Part shown: one piece after another, positions 17,268 to 26,811 of the stretch
Numbering within the stretch: the first letter of the stretch is position 1
How the letters are laid out: every line of letters begins with the position of its first letter
NCBI RefSeq assembly: GCF_029016485.1
Contig: NZ_CP092107.1
Coordinates: forward strand, 744,001-808,000
DNA length: 64,000 nucleotides
DNA from: Vibrio sp. JC009
Lineage (GTDB): Bacteria; Pseudomonadota; Gammaproteobacteria; Enterobacterales; Vibrionaceae
Direction of reading: 5' to 3'
Translations under genes and position numbers: made by a program
The notes under the pieces: generated by a model
Told to the model about the DNA's origin: nothing
Database searches by the model: none
Seen by the model: the letters and a program-made list of their open reading frames with translations, nothing else

Positions 17268-18866
17268 TTACTTCCTTCGGCCTTTCCCGCCACCAGGAGG
17301 CTCAGGTATTTCCGAAGCATCAAGATACCCGTCACGGTTCTTATCCAGCCTGTCAAAATCCCGTGCCAGAGGGCCTTTTACTTCATCTCTGGACAACTTG
17401 CCGTCACCGTTTCTGTCCATCATGGAAAGCAGGCTGTTACCAGAGCCGGGGCGTCTGGAATCCATCCCCATCCCGGGAAGATCACTCTTGCCTTTCATCA
17501 TTTTACCCAAAGCTTTTTCACCCGTTGATTCGCTTCCTGTCAGCGTATAGATCTTTGAATCACGAACAGTGGTTTGCGGATTTTGCTCGAAAGCGGTATG
17601 ACTATCGGTCACACAACGAACATAGTTGTTCACTCTTACCGAATCACCCTGAGGCCCGTGCCCCTTAGAATAATCCTGCCCGGTACTGACTTTTGGATCA
17701 CTTCTCTGAGATCCCGCCCCATGAACATCCAGCCAATTACCACCCATGTAACCAAGTGAGCGGCCAAAAGCAATATAAGCAGCATTTTTGCTATTGCGTA
17801 GATTTTTATGAGTGGTACCAGTCCAGTAATAGGCATAATCCAGCTTTCCTGCTTCGTTGACGATAGATGTGGTTTTAAACAAAGGGTTTATCGAAGCGCT
17901 ATTGCTGGTTTCAGGAGAACGGCTGTAGTCAACAATGGATTCAAGCTCTTTTGCATTTGGTAAGCGCCAGTTAGTCGTACCGGCCAGGGACAGGTTTTCA
18001 CAATAGGAAAGTGCAGAAGGCCAGTTCATTGCCATCTGGCTGTCATCCTTCTGCCAGATCAACCCGGTTGCCTTGTCAGTTATGCTGCCGTTCTGATTGT
18101 CAGCAAAGTCATTGATGCCGTAGTCGGTATTACCGCGCACAAACAGAACGTAGAACTTTTTCGCTTCATTGCCGCGGGGGGATTTCATTCCATAGCCTTT
18201 GATGCGGCCATCGATAAAGTTTACGCCAAAGACAGTTTCATCCCCCCTCATAGTGGTAGAAACGTATTTGGTGCTGCTCAGGTACTGGGCATCAATCAGT
18301 CTCTCACCTGACTTGGTATCACCAGAATTAAAACCGAAATACCTGTGGTCGATAAAAGGCATAATGGCAACATCGCCCTTAACACCATTAAGCCCGCTTG
18401 GGTCCTGGCCGTCGAACAGGATAAGAGAATAAAGCTCTTTAATCGTCGGGACGCGCCAGTCTGTGTGACCAGCCAGAGCCAGAGTTTTTGCATAAACCGC
18501 AGCCTCATCGTAGCTCATCTTATCCGCAACGCTTATTTTCCCGTCTCCGTTGATATCAATGGAGCGGGTCCACATCAGGCGGGTATTATTGTCCGTTACT
18601 GTGCCATTGCCGTTGTTACCGTAGCTTGGCTGAAACCCTTTGTACTGAGAGTCCTGCCCGTAACCCGTATCTCCGGGCGCCGGACAAGTGGCCAGCGAAT
18701 CATTAACACCCAGGCATTCGGACTGATTAGTATCGACGACAGCGAAAGTCAGCTTTTGCGCTTCTTGTGTTGTATTCGCCTGCAGACCTGATGAGCTAAG
18801 CCCGCCTGCAATCAGTGCAAGGCCAATAACAATCCTGTTGAGATTTAATTGATGGCTGATGTTCAT
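17268..18866 (-). CDS. Secreted DUF1566 (Lcl) protein with C-terminal EF-hands
   Basis: About 532 aa with a signal peptide (IVIGLALIAGGLSSSGLQA). Two DUF1566 repeats are recognised by TGLIWQKDD / TRLMWTRS, TDWRVPTIKELYSL and TNWRLPNAKELESIVD. The C-terminus has two EF-hand loops, DRNGDGKLSRDE and DKNRDGYLDASE, and a DINGDGKISVAD loop lies inside repeat one, so calcium binding is likely. Function unknown; DUF1566 proteins are usually surface or periplasmic. The ATG at 18866 is chosen over 18893 because GGAGAAAGAG directly precedes it. Confidence 0.8.
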   Translation of the reverse strand: MNISHQLNLNRIVIGLALIAGGLSSSGLQANTTQEAQKLTFAVVDTNQSECLGVNDSLATCPAPGDTGYGQDSQYKGFQPSYGNNGNGTVTDNNTRLMWTRSIDINGDGKISVADKMSYDEAAVYAKTLALAGHTDWRVPTIKELYSLILFDGQDPSGLNGVKGDVAIMPFIDHRYFGFNSGDTKSGERLIDAQYLSSTKYVSTTMRGDETVFGVNFIDGRIKGYGMKSPRGNEAKKFYVLFVRGNTDYGINDFADNQNGSITDKATGLIWQKDDSQMAMNWPSALSYCENLSLAGTTNWRLPNAKELESIVDYSRSPETSNSASINPLFKTTSIVNEAGKLDYAYYWTGTTHKNLRNSKNAAYIAFGRSLGYMGGNWLDVHGAGSQRSDPKVSTGQDYSKGHGPQGDSVRVNNYVRCVTDSHTAFEQNPQTTVRDSKIYTLTGSESTGEKALGKMMKGKSDLPGMGMDSRRPGSGNSLLSMMDRNGDGKLSRDEVKGPLARDFDRLDKNRDGYLDASEIPEPPGGGKGRRK

Positions 18867-18969
18867 CTCTTTCTCCGGATAAATACATAACATATTAAGA
18901 AGTTAATAAAATAATAAGCAGCAAATATGGAGAAAGTTAGGAATAAGGAGAAGAGAGATAACAAACTTG

Positions 18970-19001
18970 AATAAAGAGAGGGTATGCCACTACATACCCT
19001 C
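18970..19001 (-). terminator. Terminator of the EIIC-only gene
   Basis: GAGGGTATG / CATACCCTC 9-bp stem with a 6-base loop lies 12 bases beyond the stop codon of the EIIC gene and is followed on the minus strand by a T-rich stretch. Confidence 0.6.
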
Positions 19002-19012
19002 AGGTGAAATAG

Positions 19013-20047
19013 TTAATCCTGCTCTTTTGCCGGCAGAGCTTTCAGTATGGTTGAGGCAATCAAAAATGAAACCAGTGTCGACACCAGAATAGCCAGCGGT
19101 ACACCTATTAATGATGACTGCGGCGTCATCAGCAGGATAGAGAAAATGGAGCCGGGTGAAGCAGGACTTACCAGACCCGCATCAAACATGGTCAGGATAA
19201 ACAGGCCACTCATACCACCACCAATTACGGCAATAATCATTTTCGGGTTCATAATAACGTAAGGGAAATAGACCTCATGAATACCACCGAAGAAGTGAAT
19301 AATCGCCGCTCCGGCACCACTTCGCTGCATCGTTCTCTGGCCAAAGACAATATAAGCCAGCAACACTCCAAGGCCAGGCCCCGGATTGGCTTCTATAAGG
19401 AAGTATATCGAGTGCCCCTGCTCAAGCGACTGAGCAATTCCCAGGGGTGAGAATATACCGTGGTTTATCGCATTGTTCAGGAAAATAACCTTAGCAGGCT
19501 CAACGAAAATGGAAGTAAGAGGGAGCAACCCGGAATCAACCAGAAACTCTACTGCACCAGCGATAAATGCTGACAACATAGCCACAAAAGGCCCTACTAA
19601 GTAAAAGGCCAGAATGGTACAAATCATCCCCACAACACCGGTAACCAGATTATTTACCAGCATCTCAAAGCCGCTTTTTATCTTCCCTTCGACCTGCTTG
19701 TCCACATACTTAATGCAGTAACCGCCCAAGGGACCCACAATCATAGCTCCGAGGAACATTGGCACATCGGTTCCGACAATTGCCCCCATAGTGGTCGCAG
19801 CTCCGACTATGGCTCCCCTTTCACCATCAACAAGTTTACCGCCCGTATAACCGATCAAAATGGGAAGGAAATAATAGATCATCGGTTCTATCAGAGTGGC
19901 AAGCTTCTCATTTGGCACCCAGCCAGTGGGTATAAACAGAGCGGCTATAAAGCCCCAAATAATAAAAGCCCCAATATTAGGCAGAATCATATTTGACAAG
20001 AACCGCCCAAGATTCTGAACTCTGGTTTTTAAGGACGCACTTATCAT
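19013..20047 (-). CDS. Mannitol-type PTS EIIC-only protein
   Basis: 344 aa, corresponding to just the membrane EIIC domain of MtlA. GRFLSNMILPNIGAFIIWGFI, YTGGKLVDGERGAIVGA, NNAINHGIFSPLG and IHEVYFPYV are shared with both MtlA proteins in the window. It ends after the last membrane helix (ASTILKALPAKEQD) and lacks EIIB and EIIA. Alone it cannot phosphorylate; it would need EIIB/EIIA from the mtl loci or act as a facilitator or sensor. Protein divergence from the mtlA pair is substantial, so it is an older paralog. ATG with AAGAGG four bases upstream. Confidence 0.88.
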   Translation of the reverse strand: MISASLKTRVQNLGRFLSNMILPNIGAFIIWGFIAALFIPTGWVPNEKLATLIEPMIYYFLPILIGYTGGKLVDGERGAIVGAATTMGAIVGTDVPMFLGAMIVGPLGGYCIKYVDKQVEGKIKSGFEMLVNNLVTGVVGMICTILAFYLVGPFVAMLSAFIAGAVEFLVDSGLLPLTSIFVEPAKVIFLNNAINHGIFSPLGIAQSLEQGHSIYFLIEANPGPGLGVLLAYIVFGQRTMQRSGAGAAIIHFFGGIHEVYFPYVIMNPKMIIAVIGGGMSGLFILTMFDAGLVSPASPGSIFSILLMTPQSSLIGVPLAILVSTLVSFLIASTILKALPAKEQD

Positions 20048-20375
20048 ACAACCTCTTTTAACAATTACCTGTACACATCAAACTTATTCTAGCCCCGAAA
20101 TCAAGCAATTAACATACGATATATCGCTAAATGTTACCCCACCGATATATTTTTGTATTACATAAAGAAAGCACCGCTTAATGCTTAATAAATAAGCAGG
20201 TTTTTGATAAAAGTAATTTTTATCCTCGCTTTCTCCATAATTCCTCCTCATTTCAGCAGTAAATTTAATCCCGAGTGAAAGCCCAACCATTTCACTCAGT
20301 TTTCATTTTTGAATAGACACTCTATTGCGTTTAGCGCCATAGCAGTACGATAACTCCCCAACGCTATCGTATTTG
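20048..20375. other. Intergenic region between EIIC and LysR genes
   Basis: 328 bases holding the presumed EIIC promoter. A 68-codon minus-strand frame (20084-20290) has no good start signal or recognisable motif and is not called. The near repeat GCATAAAGAAAGCACC/CTTAATAAATAAGC gives only weak hairpins. Nothing else is supportable. Confidence 0.4.
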
Positions 20376-21275
20376 TTATGGCGTATTTTTTTGCGCCGAA
20401 CTCTGGCAGATATGCTTCCACACCCTCTCTCCTGCCGCATGCAGCCTGGTTTCAGAGCGGTATGCGAAGATTTCGGTGGACAGTGTTGTCCGCTCCTCAT
20501 CAAGAATAATAAGCTGCCCCTGTTCCAGTTCTTTCTCAATGGCATATTCAGGCAACCAGCCCAGCCCTTCGCCCTTAAGAATCAACGCCTTAACAAGATC
20601 TGTCATTGATGATGAAAAAACCGGCTTTAACGGATAAAGGTTGCTGACCTCTTTTGTCAGCCTTCCCATATAGCTTGATGTTGAATGCATAATCAGCGGC
20701 ATAAGTTCAGTCTCAGATAACGGATACTTAGGCAGGCCTTTTGCGTCCGGCACACACACGCAGTAGTTCTTTGAATCTCCGAGTTTATAATGCAAATAGG
20801 GCTCTGTTAACAGTTCCGGATTACGATAACTTAAAACGATATCGCAGGCGCCCTCTTCCAGCATTTTTACCGCATCATCCACGTCAATGGCTCTTACATC
20901 CAAAATGATATCTTTCTCATCAGCAAAAAGATTAAACCGCAGCCCCGGTAAGATATCGGTAGCAATGGAATGCCCGGCCACCAGACTCACCTTCTGGTTA
21001 CCAAGCACAGAAAGATCGCTCAGCTTATCCAGCTCATATTCCAGCTGTACTGTCAGACTGCGGGCACTGGTACGAAATGCCTTCCCATTCTGAGTCAGTG
21101 CTATCGGCGTAACACTACGATCAAACAGCTGACACCCCACCGCATTCTCCAGAGCCTGAATCCTGCGGCTAAACGCTGACTGAGTAACATTCCTCTCCTC
21201 CGCCGCCCTGGAAAAATTCCGCAACTCCGCCAACACCAAAAAATCCTGCAACCACTTAGTCTCAATATTCACCAT
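20376..21275 (-). CDS. LysR-family regulator (HypT/YjiE-like)
   Basis: 299 aa. The N-terminal winged helix reads KWLQDFLVLAELRNFSRAAE and RNVTQSAFSRRIQALE; the C-terminal effector domain contains YMGRL and GLGWLPEYAIEKEL. These segments closely resemble E. coli HypT (YjiE), a hypochlorite-responsive LysR protein, but no assignment to oxidative stress can be made from sequence alone. It is transcribed divergently from the Asp/Glu racemase gene, the usual arrangement for a LysR regulator and its target. Confidence 0.85.
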   Translation of the reverse strand: MVNIETKWLQDFLVLAELRNFSRAAEERNVTQSAFSRRIQALENAVGCQLFDRSVTPIALTQNGKAFRTSARSLTVQLEYELDKLSDLSVLGNQKVSLVAGHSIATDILPGLRFNLFADEKDIILDVRAIDVDDAVKMLEEGACDIVLSYRNPELLTEPYLHYKLGDSKNYCVCVPDAKGLPKYPLSETELMPLIMHSTSSYMGRLTKEVSNLYPLKPVFSSSMTDLVKALILKGEGLGWLPEYAIEKELEQGQLIILDEERTTLSTEIFAYRSETRLHAAGERVWKHICQSSAQKNTP

Positions 21276-21345
21276 AACCCCCCCTTATTCCCTCATATAT
21301 GTATTCCCACGCAGAGATGGATGCAAGAGCCACTTCTCCTCATCA

Positions 21346-21372
21346 CCCTATAGCCCCATAACCCCATAACCA
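21346..21372. repeat. CCCCATAAC-type tandem repeat
   Basis: Two to three copies of a 9-base unit (CCCCATAAC, with a CCCTATAGC variant). The same unit recurs at 41951-41995 and, as CCCCATAGC, near 26520 and 26800, each time next to a palindromic repeat. Confidence 0.5.
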
Positions 21373-21373
21373 C

Positions 21374-21425
21374 ACCTGCCACCTGCCACCTGCCACCTGC
21401 CACCTGCCACCTGCCACCTGCCACC
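21374..21425. repeat. 7-bp tandem repeat, 7.4 copies
   Basis: Seven perfect ACCTGCC units followed by ACC, located in the divergent promoter region between the LysR and racemase genes. The unit length and perfection make copy-number slippage likely. Confidence 0.85.
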
Positions 21426-21517
21426 ATTATGCACAATCCGCATACCCCCACCACTCTTTTCATTTCTTATCCGCCATCAAGTTTGATAATTTCACCACCA
21501 GATTAAGGAGAAAAGAT

Positions 21518-22213
21518 ATGAACAAAAAACTGGGAATACTAGGCGGAATGGGCCCAATGGCCACAATAGACTTTGCAAGACGAATCTTAGATAAAAGCCC
21601 GGCACTTTCCGACCAGGAACATATTCCCATGATCATATCGAATAATCCTGCGATCCCTGACCGCACCCGATGCATTTTAAGTAATGGGGAAAACCCGCTG
21701 CAAATGATGCTCAACAATCTGCAAAGCCTGCTGGTTTCAGGTGCAACCAAAATCGTAATACCCTGTAATACCGCGCATTACTGGTTAGGAAAACTTCAGG
21801 AGTCAAAAGAGGCGTCTTTTATCAGCATCATAGATACGGTTGCTGGCGAAGCTCAGAAAAGAAAGATGAAGTCTGTTGCCATTATGGCCACTGATGCAAC
21901 AATTCAGACCGGTATCTATAAAGATGCCATCCTGAAAAGAGGTATGACTCCGGTTCATCCGGACAGCCTTGATCAGGAGAAAATAATGGCAGGTATCTAT
22001 GCCGTAAAATCAGGGCGCATAGATGAAGGGAAATCGCTAATGTTACCGATTTACGAGAAGCTAATTAACCAAGGATGTGATGGTGTGATCCTGGGTTGCA
22101 CGGAAATCCCGCTTGCATTTGAGTCACTAACGGAGCTGTATAAGGCTAAGGCACTGGACTCACTGGACATTCTTGCGCAGCAATGTGTCGATTATTACTA
22201 CTACCAGGCATAA
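21518..22213 (+). CDS. Aspartate/glutamate racemase family protein
   Basis: 231 aa. KLGILGGMGPMATIDF is the N-terminal signature, VIPCNTAHYW holds the first catalytic Cys and VILGCTEIPLA the second, so the two-cysteine racemase centre is complete. It would interconvert L- and D-aspartate or related amino acids. A strong AAGGAGAAAAGAT ribosome site precedes the ATG. Divergent LysR regulator upstream. Confidence 0.9.
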   Translation: MNKKLGILGGMGPMATIDFARRILDKSPALSDQEHIPMIISNNPAIPDRTRCILSNGENPLQMMLNNLQSLLVSGATKIVIPCNTAHYWLGKLQESKEASFISIIDTVAGEAQKRKMKSVAIMATDATIQTGIYKDAILKRGMTPVHPDSLDQEKIMAGIYAVKSGRIDEGKSLMLPIYEKLINQGCDGVILGCTEIPLAFESLTELYKAKALDSLDILAQQCVDYYYYQA

Positions 22214-22256
22214 TATCCACCGCTCTCAGATAAGACTCTAAATCTCCTCAGCCTAT

Positions 22257-22290
22257 AATTCTGTAATAAAATTACAGAATTATTCTTTAC
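22257..22290 (+). terminator. Terminator-like hairpin after the racemase gene
   Basis: AATTCTGTAAT / ATTACAGAATT 11-bp stem with a 3-base loop, followed by ATTCTTT. It is AT-rich, so strength is uncertain. Confidence 0.5.
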
Positions 22291-22333
22291 TAGCTCATTT
22301 TTTTATTTCTATGCGTGAAATAAATGAGCAAGC

Positions 22334-22558
22334 GTGATGAAAATCACCTTTTCCTAATTTCGGTTTTTTTATTTAACCCATAACGTGACACAGATCACCA
22401 TGAGAACAATAAATATCTTTCTAGATTTGTGACTCTACGCATTTTATATTTCTTGACATTTAGCATTTTAACTGACTGAAAAGAAATTACAGGCACTTAA
22501 TGTGATCTCAATCACTACAACTATATTTCAGGACCATTTGCAGCGTGATGAGCATCAC
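22334..22558 (+). promoter_or_regulatory. Array of four CRP-type sites upstream of mtlA
   Basis: Four GTGA-N6-TCAC motifs: 22334-22347, 22385-22398, 22502-22515 and 22545-22558. Multiple CRP sites before mtlA are known in enterics, so catabolite control of the mannitol operon is expected. The start site is not determined; a TTGACA at 22453-22458 lacks a clear -10 partner. Confidence 0.75.
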
Positions 22559-22627
22559 AAAAAACCCGTTCAGAGGTAATCCAAAATTTGGTGTGCTAAG
22601 TTGAAAGTGTCTTAAGCAAACAACAAC

Positions 22628-22648
22628 ACGACTTTTACCAGAAGTCGT
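22628..22648 (+). promoter_or_regulatory. Leader hairpin of mtlA
   Basis: ACGACTT / AAGTCGT stem with loop TTACCAG, 41 bases before the mtlA start. The second mtlA gene has the same loop with a different but complementary stem (27336-27360), indicating a conserved structure or operator. Confidence 0.65.
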
Positions 22649-22688
22649 TCACACATAAATTTCGCAGAACATCGAACGGGGTACTTAT

Positions 22689-24587
22689 ATGTTATCACCA
22701 GAAGCGAAGGTTAAGGTACAAAATTTCGGCCGTTTCCTTTCAAATATGGTAATGCCTAACATCGGCGCATTCATTGCGTGGGGTTTCATTACTGCACTAT
22801 TCATTCCAACTGGTTGGTTGCCAAACGAAACTCTGGCAAGCATGGTTGGTCCTATGATCAAATATCTGCTGCCAGTACTTATCGGTTACACCGGTGGTAA
22901 AATGGTTGGTGGCGACCGCGGTGCTGTAGTGGGTGCTGTAACCACTATGGGTGTTATCGTTGGTACTGACATCCCAATGTTTATGGGTGCAATGATTGTT
23001 GGTCCTCTTGGTGGTCTTGCAATCAAGAAATTTGACGCTGCAATTCACGGTAAAGTGAAGTCAGGCTTCGAAATGCTGGTTAACAACTTCTCTGCCGGTA
23101 TCATCGGTATGATCATGGCAATCCTTGCTTATGTTGTTGTTGGTCCTGCAGTTAAAGTACTGTCTGATGCTCTTGCAGCAGGCGTAAACGTACTGGTTGA
23201 CACTGGCGTACTTCCTCTGACTTCTATTTTCGTAGAGCCAGCGAAGATCCTGTTCCTGAACAACGCAATCAACCACGGTATTTTCTCTCCACTGGGTATC
23301 CAGCAGTCTGAAGAAGTTGGTCGTTCTATCTTCTTCCTGATTGAAGCTAACCCAGGTCCTGGTCTTGGTCTTCTACTTGCTTACATGGCATTTGGTAAAG
23401 GCTCTGCTAAACAGTCTGCAGCTGGTGCATCTATCATCCACTTCCTGGGTGGTATCCACGAAATTTACTTCCCATACGTACTGATGAACCCACGTCTAAT
23501 CCTTGCTGTAATGGCGGGTGGTATGACTGGTGTTGCTGTAAACGTAATGTTTGACTCTGGTCTGGTTTCTCCAGCATCTCCAGGTTCAATCTTTGCAGTA
23601 CTACTGATGACTCCTAAAGCTGCATTCGTAGGCGTAATCCTGTCAGTAATCGCATCTGCTGCTGTATCTTTCTTCGTGGCTTCGTTCCTGATGAAAACTC
23701 AGAAGCAAACTGACGATGAAGAGTCTCTGGAAGCGGCACAAAACCAGATGTCTGACATGAAAGCTTCTTCTAAAGGCGCAGTTGCTGAAGCAGACGTAAA
23801 CATGGCTGAAGTTCGCAAGATCATCGTAGCATGTGACGCTGGTATGGGTTCAAGTGCAATGGGTGCTGGTCTTCTTCGCAAGAAAGTTGAAGCGGCTAAC
23901 CTGAACATTGAAGTAACTAACCTGGCAATCAACAACCTGCCTGGCGATGTAGACATCGTTGTTACTCACCAGGACCTGACTGACCGTGCACGTAAGCACG
24001 CAGCACAAGCTAAGCACCTGTCTCTGTCTAACTTCCTTGATGGTGACCTGTACGACCGACTAGTTGCAGAACTGGTAGCAGCTCAGCAAGGTGGCGCAGC
24101 ACAACCAGCAGCAGCTCCTGCACAAGAAGCTCCTGCAGCAGCGGAAGAAGAGAAAACTCTTAAGCTGACTAAAGACAATATCATCCTTGGTATGAAAGCT
24201 TCATCTAAAGAAGAAGCTATCAAGTTTGCTGGTGAAAAACTGGTTGAACTTGGCAATGTAGCACCAGAGTACGTAGCCGGCATGATGGCTCGTGAAGAAC
24301 TGGTATCTACTTACCTGGGCGAATCAATCGCGGTACCACACGGTACTATCGAAGCTAAGCAGTATGTTAAGAAAACCGGCATCGTGTTCTGCCAGTACCC
24401 AGAGGGTATCCAGTGGGGCGAAGATGAAGATGATAAAGCTATCATGGTTATCGGCATCGCTGCACAAGGTGATGAACACATTCAAGTTATCACCGCTATC
24501 ACAAATTCACTTGATGACGACGAAGCTGTTGAGTGTTTGAAGACAACAACTGATCCGGAAGATGTTCTTCGAATCCTTAACGCGTAA
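22689..24587 (+). CDS. mtlA: Mannitol PTS transporter EIICBA
   Basis: 632 aa, complete three-domain mannitol permease. EIIC membrane domain (1-340) has NNAINHGIFSPLG and GGIHEIYFPYVLMNPR. EIIB has the active cysteine C382 in VACDAGMGSSAMGAG, and the C-terminal EIIA domain has H551 in IAVPHGTIEA. It imports mannitol as mannitol 1-phosphate. An Ala/Pro/Gln-rich linker (~460-480) joins B and A. A terminator hairpin lies between it and mtlD, and a CRP-site array and leader hairpin lie upstream. Confidence 0.97.
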   Translation: MLSPEAKVKVQNFGRFLSNMVMPNIGAFIAWGFITALFIPTGWLPNETLASMVGPMIKYLLPVLIGYTGGKMVGGDRGAVVGAVTTMGVIVGTDIPMFMGAMIVGPLGGLAIKKFDAAIHGKVKSGFEMLVNNFSAGIIGMIMAILAYVVVGPAVKVLSDALAAGVNVLVDTGVLPLTSIFVEPAKILFLNNAINHGIFSPLGIQQSEEVGRSIFFLIEANPGPGLGLLLAYMAFGKGSAKQSAAGASIIHFLGGIHEIYFPYVLMNPRLILAVMAGGMTGVAVNVMFDSGLVSPASPGSIFAVLLMTPKAAFVGVILSVIASAAVSFFVASFLMKTQKQTDDEESLEAAQNQMSDMKASSKGAVAEADVNMAEVRKIIVACDAGMGSSAMGAGLLRKKVEAANLNIEVTNLAINNLPGDVDIVVTHQDLTDRARKHAAQAKHLSLSNFLDGDLYDRLVAELVAAQQGGAAQPAAAPAQEAPAAAEEEKTLKLTKDNIILGMKASSKEEAIKFAGEKLVELGNVAPEYVAGMMAREELVSTYLGESIAVPHGTIEAKQYVKKTGIVFCQYPEGIQWGEDEDDKAIMVIGIAAQGDEHIQVITAITNSLDDDEAVECLKTTTDPEDVLRILNA

Positions 24588-24626
24588 CTAAAGCTTTGGA
24601 GTCAGCGCTCCTAAAAAGTGAACTTT

Positions 24627-24657
24627 AGGCCGGTTCTAACCGACCGGCCTCTTTTTT
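24627..24657 (+). terminator. Intercistronic terminator between mtlA and mtlD
   Basis: AGGCCGGT / ACCGGCCT stem with an 8-base loop, then CTTTTTT. It is a full intrinsic terminator signature in the middle of the operon, probably attenuating mtlD relative to mtlA. Confidence 0.75.
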
Positions 24658-24691
24658 CGAATTTCTCACACTTTTCTCTGGAAAACATATT

Positions 24692-25837
24692 ATGAAAGCA
24701 TTGCATTTTGGTGCCGGCAACATTGGCCGTGGATTCATCGGTAAGCTACTAGCAGATGCAGGAATTGAAGTTACATTTGCTGATGTAAACGAAGCAGTTG
24801 TAAACGGACTAATCGAAAGAAACGAATATCCGGTAAAAGTTGTAGGTGCAGATTGCGTAGTAGAAAAAGTAACGGGTGTTACTGCAATCAACTCAATGGA
24901 TCCTAAGCTGGCAGACTTCGTCTCTGAAGTAGACATGATCACAACAGCGGTTGGTCCTACTGTTCTTAAGATCATTGCGAAAACTCTGGCAGAAGGCCTT
25001 GAAAAGCGTATCGCTGCAGGCATCACTACTCCACTGAACATCATCGCTTGTGAAAACATGGTTCGTGGTACGACTCAGCTTAAAGAAGCGGTATTTGAAC
25101 TGCTGTCTGACGAAGCAAAAGCGAAAGTTGAAGAACTAGTTGGTTTTGTAGACTCAGCGGTTGACCGTATCGTACCACCGGCAGAAGCAGGTGAAACTGA
25201 CCCGCTGGCTGTTACTGTTGAAACCTTCAGCGAGTGGATCGTAGACCAGACTCAGTTCAAGGGCGAAATCCCGGACATCGCAGGTATGGAATGTACTGAC
25301 AACCTGATGGCGTTTGTTGAGCGTAAGCTGTTCACTCTGAACACTGGTCACTGTGTGACTGCTTACCTTGGTAACATCGCAGGTCAGAACACTATCCGTG
25401 AAGCTATCGAAGACGACGCTATCCGCAGCGAAGTTAAGAAAGCGATGGAAGAGAGTGGCGAAGTGCTGATCAACCGTTACGGTTTTGAGCGCGAAAAACA
25501 CGCAGCTTACATCGAAAAAATCCTTGGCCGTTTCGCAAACCCTTACCTGGTTGACGAAGTTGACCGTGTAGGCCGCCAGCCTATCCGTAAGCTTGGCGCT
25601 GCTGACCGTCTGATCAAGCCTCTGCTTGGCACTATCGAGTACAGCACTGCTAACGATACTCTGCTTAAGGGTGTGGCTGCGGCTCTGAAATACACCAACG
25701 CTGATGATCCTCAGGCAGTTGAACTGCAAGACTCTCTTGCAAACGCTGGCGTAAAAGCAACTCTGGCTAAGTACACAGGTCTTGCAGAAGACTGTGCTGA
25801 AGTAGCTAAAGTTGAAGCGCTTTACAGCGAGCTTTAA
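24692..25837 (+). CDS. mtlD: Mannitol-1-phosphate 5-dehydrogenase
   Basis: 381 aa, the family length. The N-terminal [16 protein letters not shown] is the MtlD NAD-binding motif; [13 protein letters not shown] and [12 protein letters not shown] contain the conserved catalytic Lys-proximal and His regions of long-chain mannitol dehydrogenases. It oxidises mannitol 1-phosphate to fructose 6-phosphate with NAD. It lies 104 bases after mtlA beyond a terminator-like hairpin, and mtlR follows by 81 bases. Confidence 0.97.
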   Translation: MKALHFGAGNIGRGFIGKLLADAGIEVTFADVNEAVVNGLIERNEYPVKVVGADCVVEKVTGVTAINSMDPKLADFVSEVDMITTAVGPTVLKIIAKTLAEGLEKRIAAGITTPLNIIACENMVRGTTQLKEAVFELLSDEAKAKVEELVGFVDSAVDRIVPPAEAGETDPLAVTVETFSEWIVDQTQFKGEIPDIAGMECTDNLMAFVERKLFTLNTGHCVTAYLGNIAGQNTIREAIEDDAIRSEVKKAMEESGEVLINRYGFEREKHAAYIEKILGRFANPYLVDEVDRVGRQPIRKLGAADRLIKPLLGTIEYSTANDTLLKGVAAALKYTNADDPQAVELQDSLANAGVKATLAKYTGLAEDCAEVAKVEALYSEL

Positions 25838-25918
25838 TACCAAGTCGCTCAGGAGGGGTTGTCCAGTCCCCTCTTGGGCGCACCTTTCTCTTCCCACTGC
25901 CTATCCGGGTGCATACTC

Positions 25919-26446
25919 ATGAACAAGATATTCAGCGAATCAGAAGTCATTGAAAAGCTAAATACAGCGAGAACCGTGCGAGGTTTCTTTGTCGCTGCTG
26001 TAGAGGCGATAAATGACTCTGTCGATGCGCTTACCCAGCGTGTATTTCGCAAAGATGACATTGCCCAGCAGACCGCAGTAAAGCCCCTTCTGAATGAATT
26101 TGGTCCTTTAGGCACCCTGAAGGTACGCCTCAAGCTATTATTTGGTATTGGTATTCTTCCTGAAGATATTTATCACGATATCGAAGATATTGTGGAATTT
26201 AAAAACCGGTTAAATCAGGATGCCCAGGAATATGATTTTACCGATAACAAGGTAATTAACTCGCTTAAGAGTTTAAGACTAATAAACAGAGCCGGTGTCA
26301 TTCCACTGGAGCTATTTGAAAACAGAGCAGAAGAAGACACGATCACCCAGCAAAGAAAGCTGGATATCATCAAATCAGGCCTGTCTCTGGCAATTGTTGA
26401 TATCTGCGTACAACTCAATAAGTACAGAAGTCCTAAAGCTCTGTAA
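25919..26446 (+). CDS. mtlR: Mannitol operon repressor MtlR
   Basis: 175 aa. The family blocks TVRGFFVAAVEAINDSVDAL, FGPLGTLKVRLKLLFGIG and EDIYHDIEDIVEFKNRLN are present. MtlR represses mtl transcription but has no classical DNA-binding motif. The frame opens at 25859, but the ATG at 25919 aligns with the start of the paralog at 29126 (ISESE/FSESE). It is the last gene of the mtlA-mtlD-mtlR operon. Confidence 0.93.
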   Translation: MNKIFSESEVIEKLNTARTVRGFFVAAVEAINDSVDALTQRVFRKDDIAQQTAVKPLLNEFGPLGTLKVRLKLLFGIGILPEDIYHDIEDIVEFKNRLNQDAQEYDFTDNKVINSLKSLRLINRAGVIPLELFENRAEEDTITQQRKLDIIKSGLSLAIVDICVQLNKYRSPKAL

Positions 26447-26537
26447 GCTGCTATACGCTCTCATTCCTTCACTCCCGAGTACAATCCATACCGAAACCCG
26501 AGGGTCCCCCCTCCTCATAGCCCCATAGCCCTAACTC

Positions 26538-26786
26538 TTATACACAAATATTAAAGTGACCAGAGAACGGTTCTCCCCCTTGAGTGAAAAAGCCTAACTG
26601 GTTGATAAAGCTAATAGAAGGGGGAGTTAGAGGGGGTTGGTTATGCCATGCATAGGTAAACCACCAATACTTAAACCCATGAGAAACAACCCCTCCCAGC
26701 CTCCCCTTCGATGTTACTTCTTCGAAAATCCGGCCTTTCGAGGCTAAGGGGAGGAGCATTCTTTGGATCCTTAAACTTGTGTAAAA
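26538..26786. repeat. MITE-like repeat family B, copy 2, with a nested palindrome
   Basis: 249 bp, ends TTATACACAA and TTGTGTAAAA. The core is nearly identical to the copy at 17077-17241 but holds about 85 extra bases (from ~26570) containing CTCCCCCTTG and AAGGGGGAGTTAGAGGGGG, a family C palindrome like that at 40.3 kb. Confidence 0.65.
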
Positions 26787-26811
26787 GAGTCAGCCTCATA
26801 GCCCCATAGCC

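Noticed and set aside
20084..20290. 68-codon minus-strand frame upstream of the EIIC gene
   Set aside because: Poor start signal and no recognisable motif; it overlaps the presumed promoter region.
21374..21425. CRISPR-like array
   Set aside because: The unit is 7 bp with no spacers; it is a simple tandem repeat.
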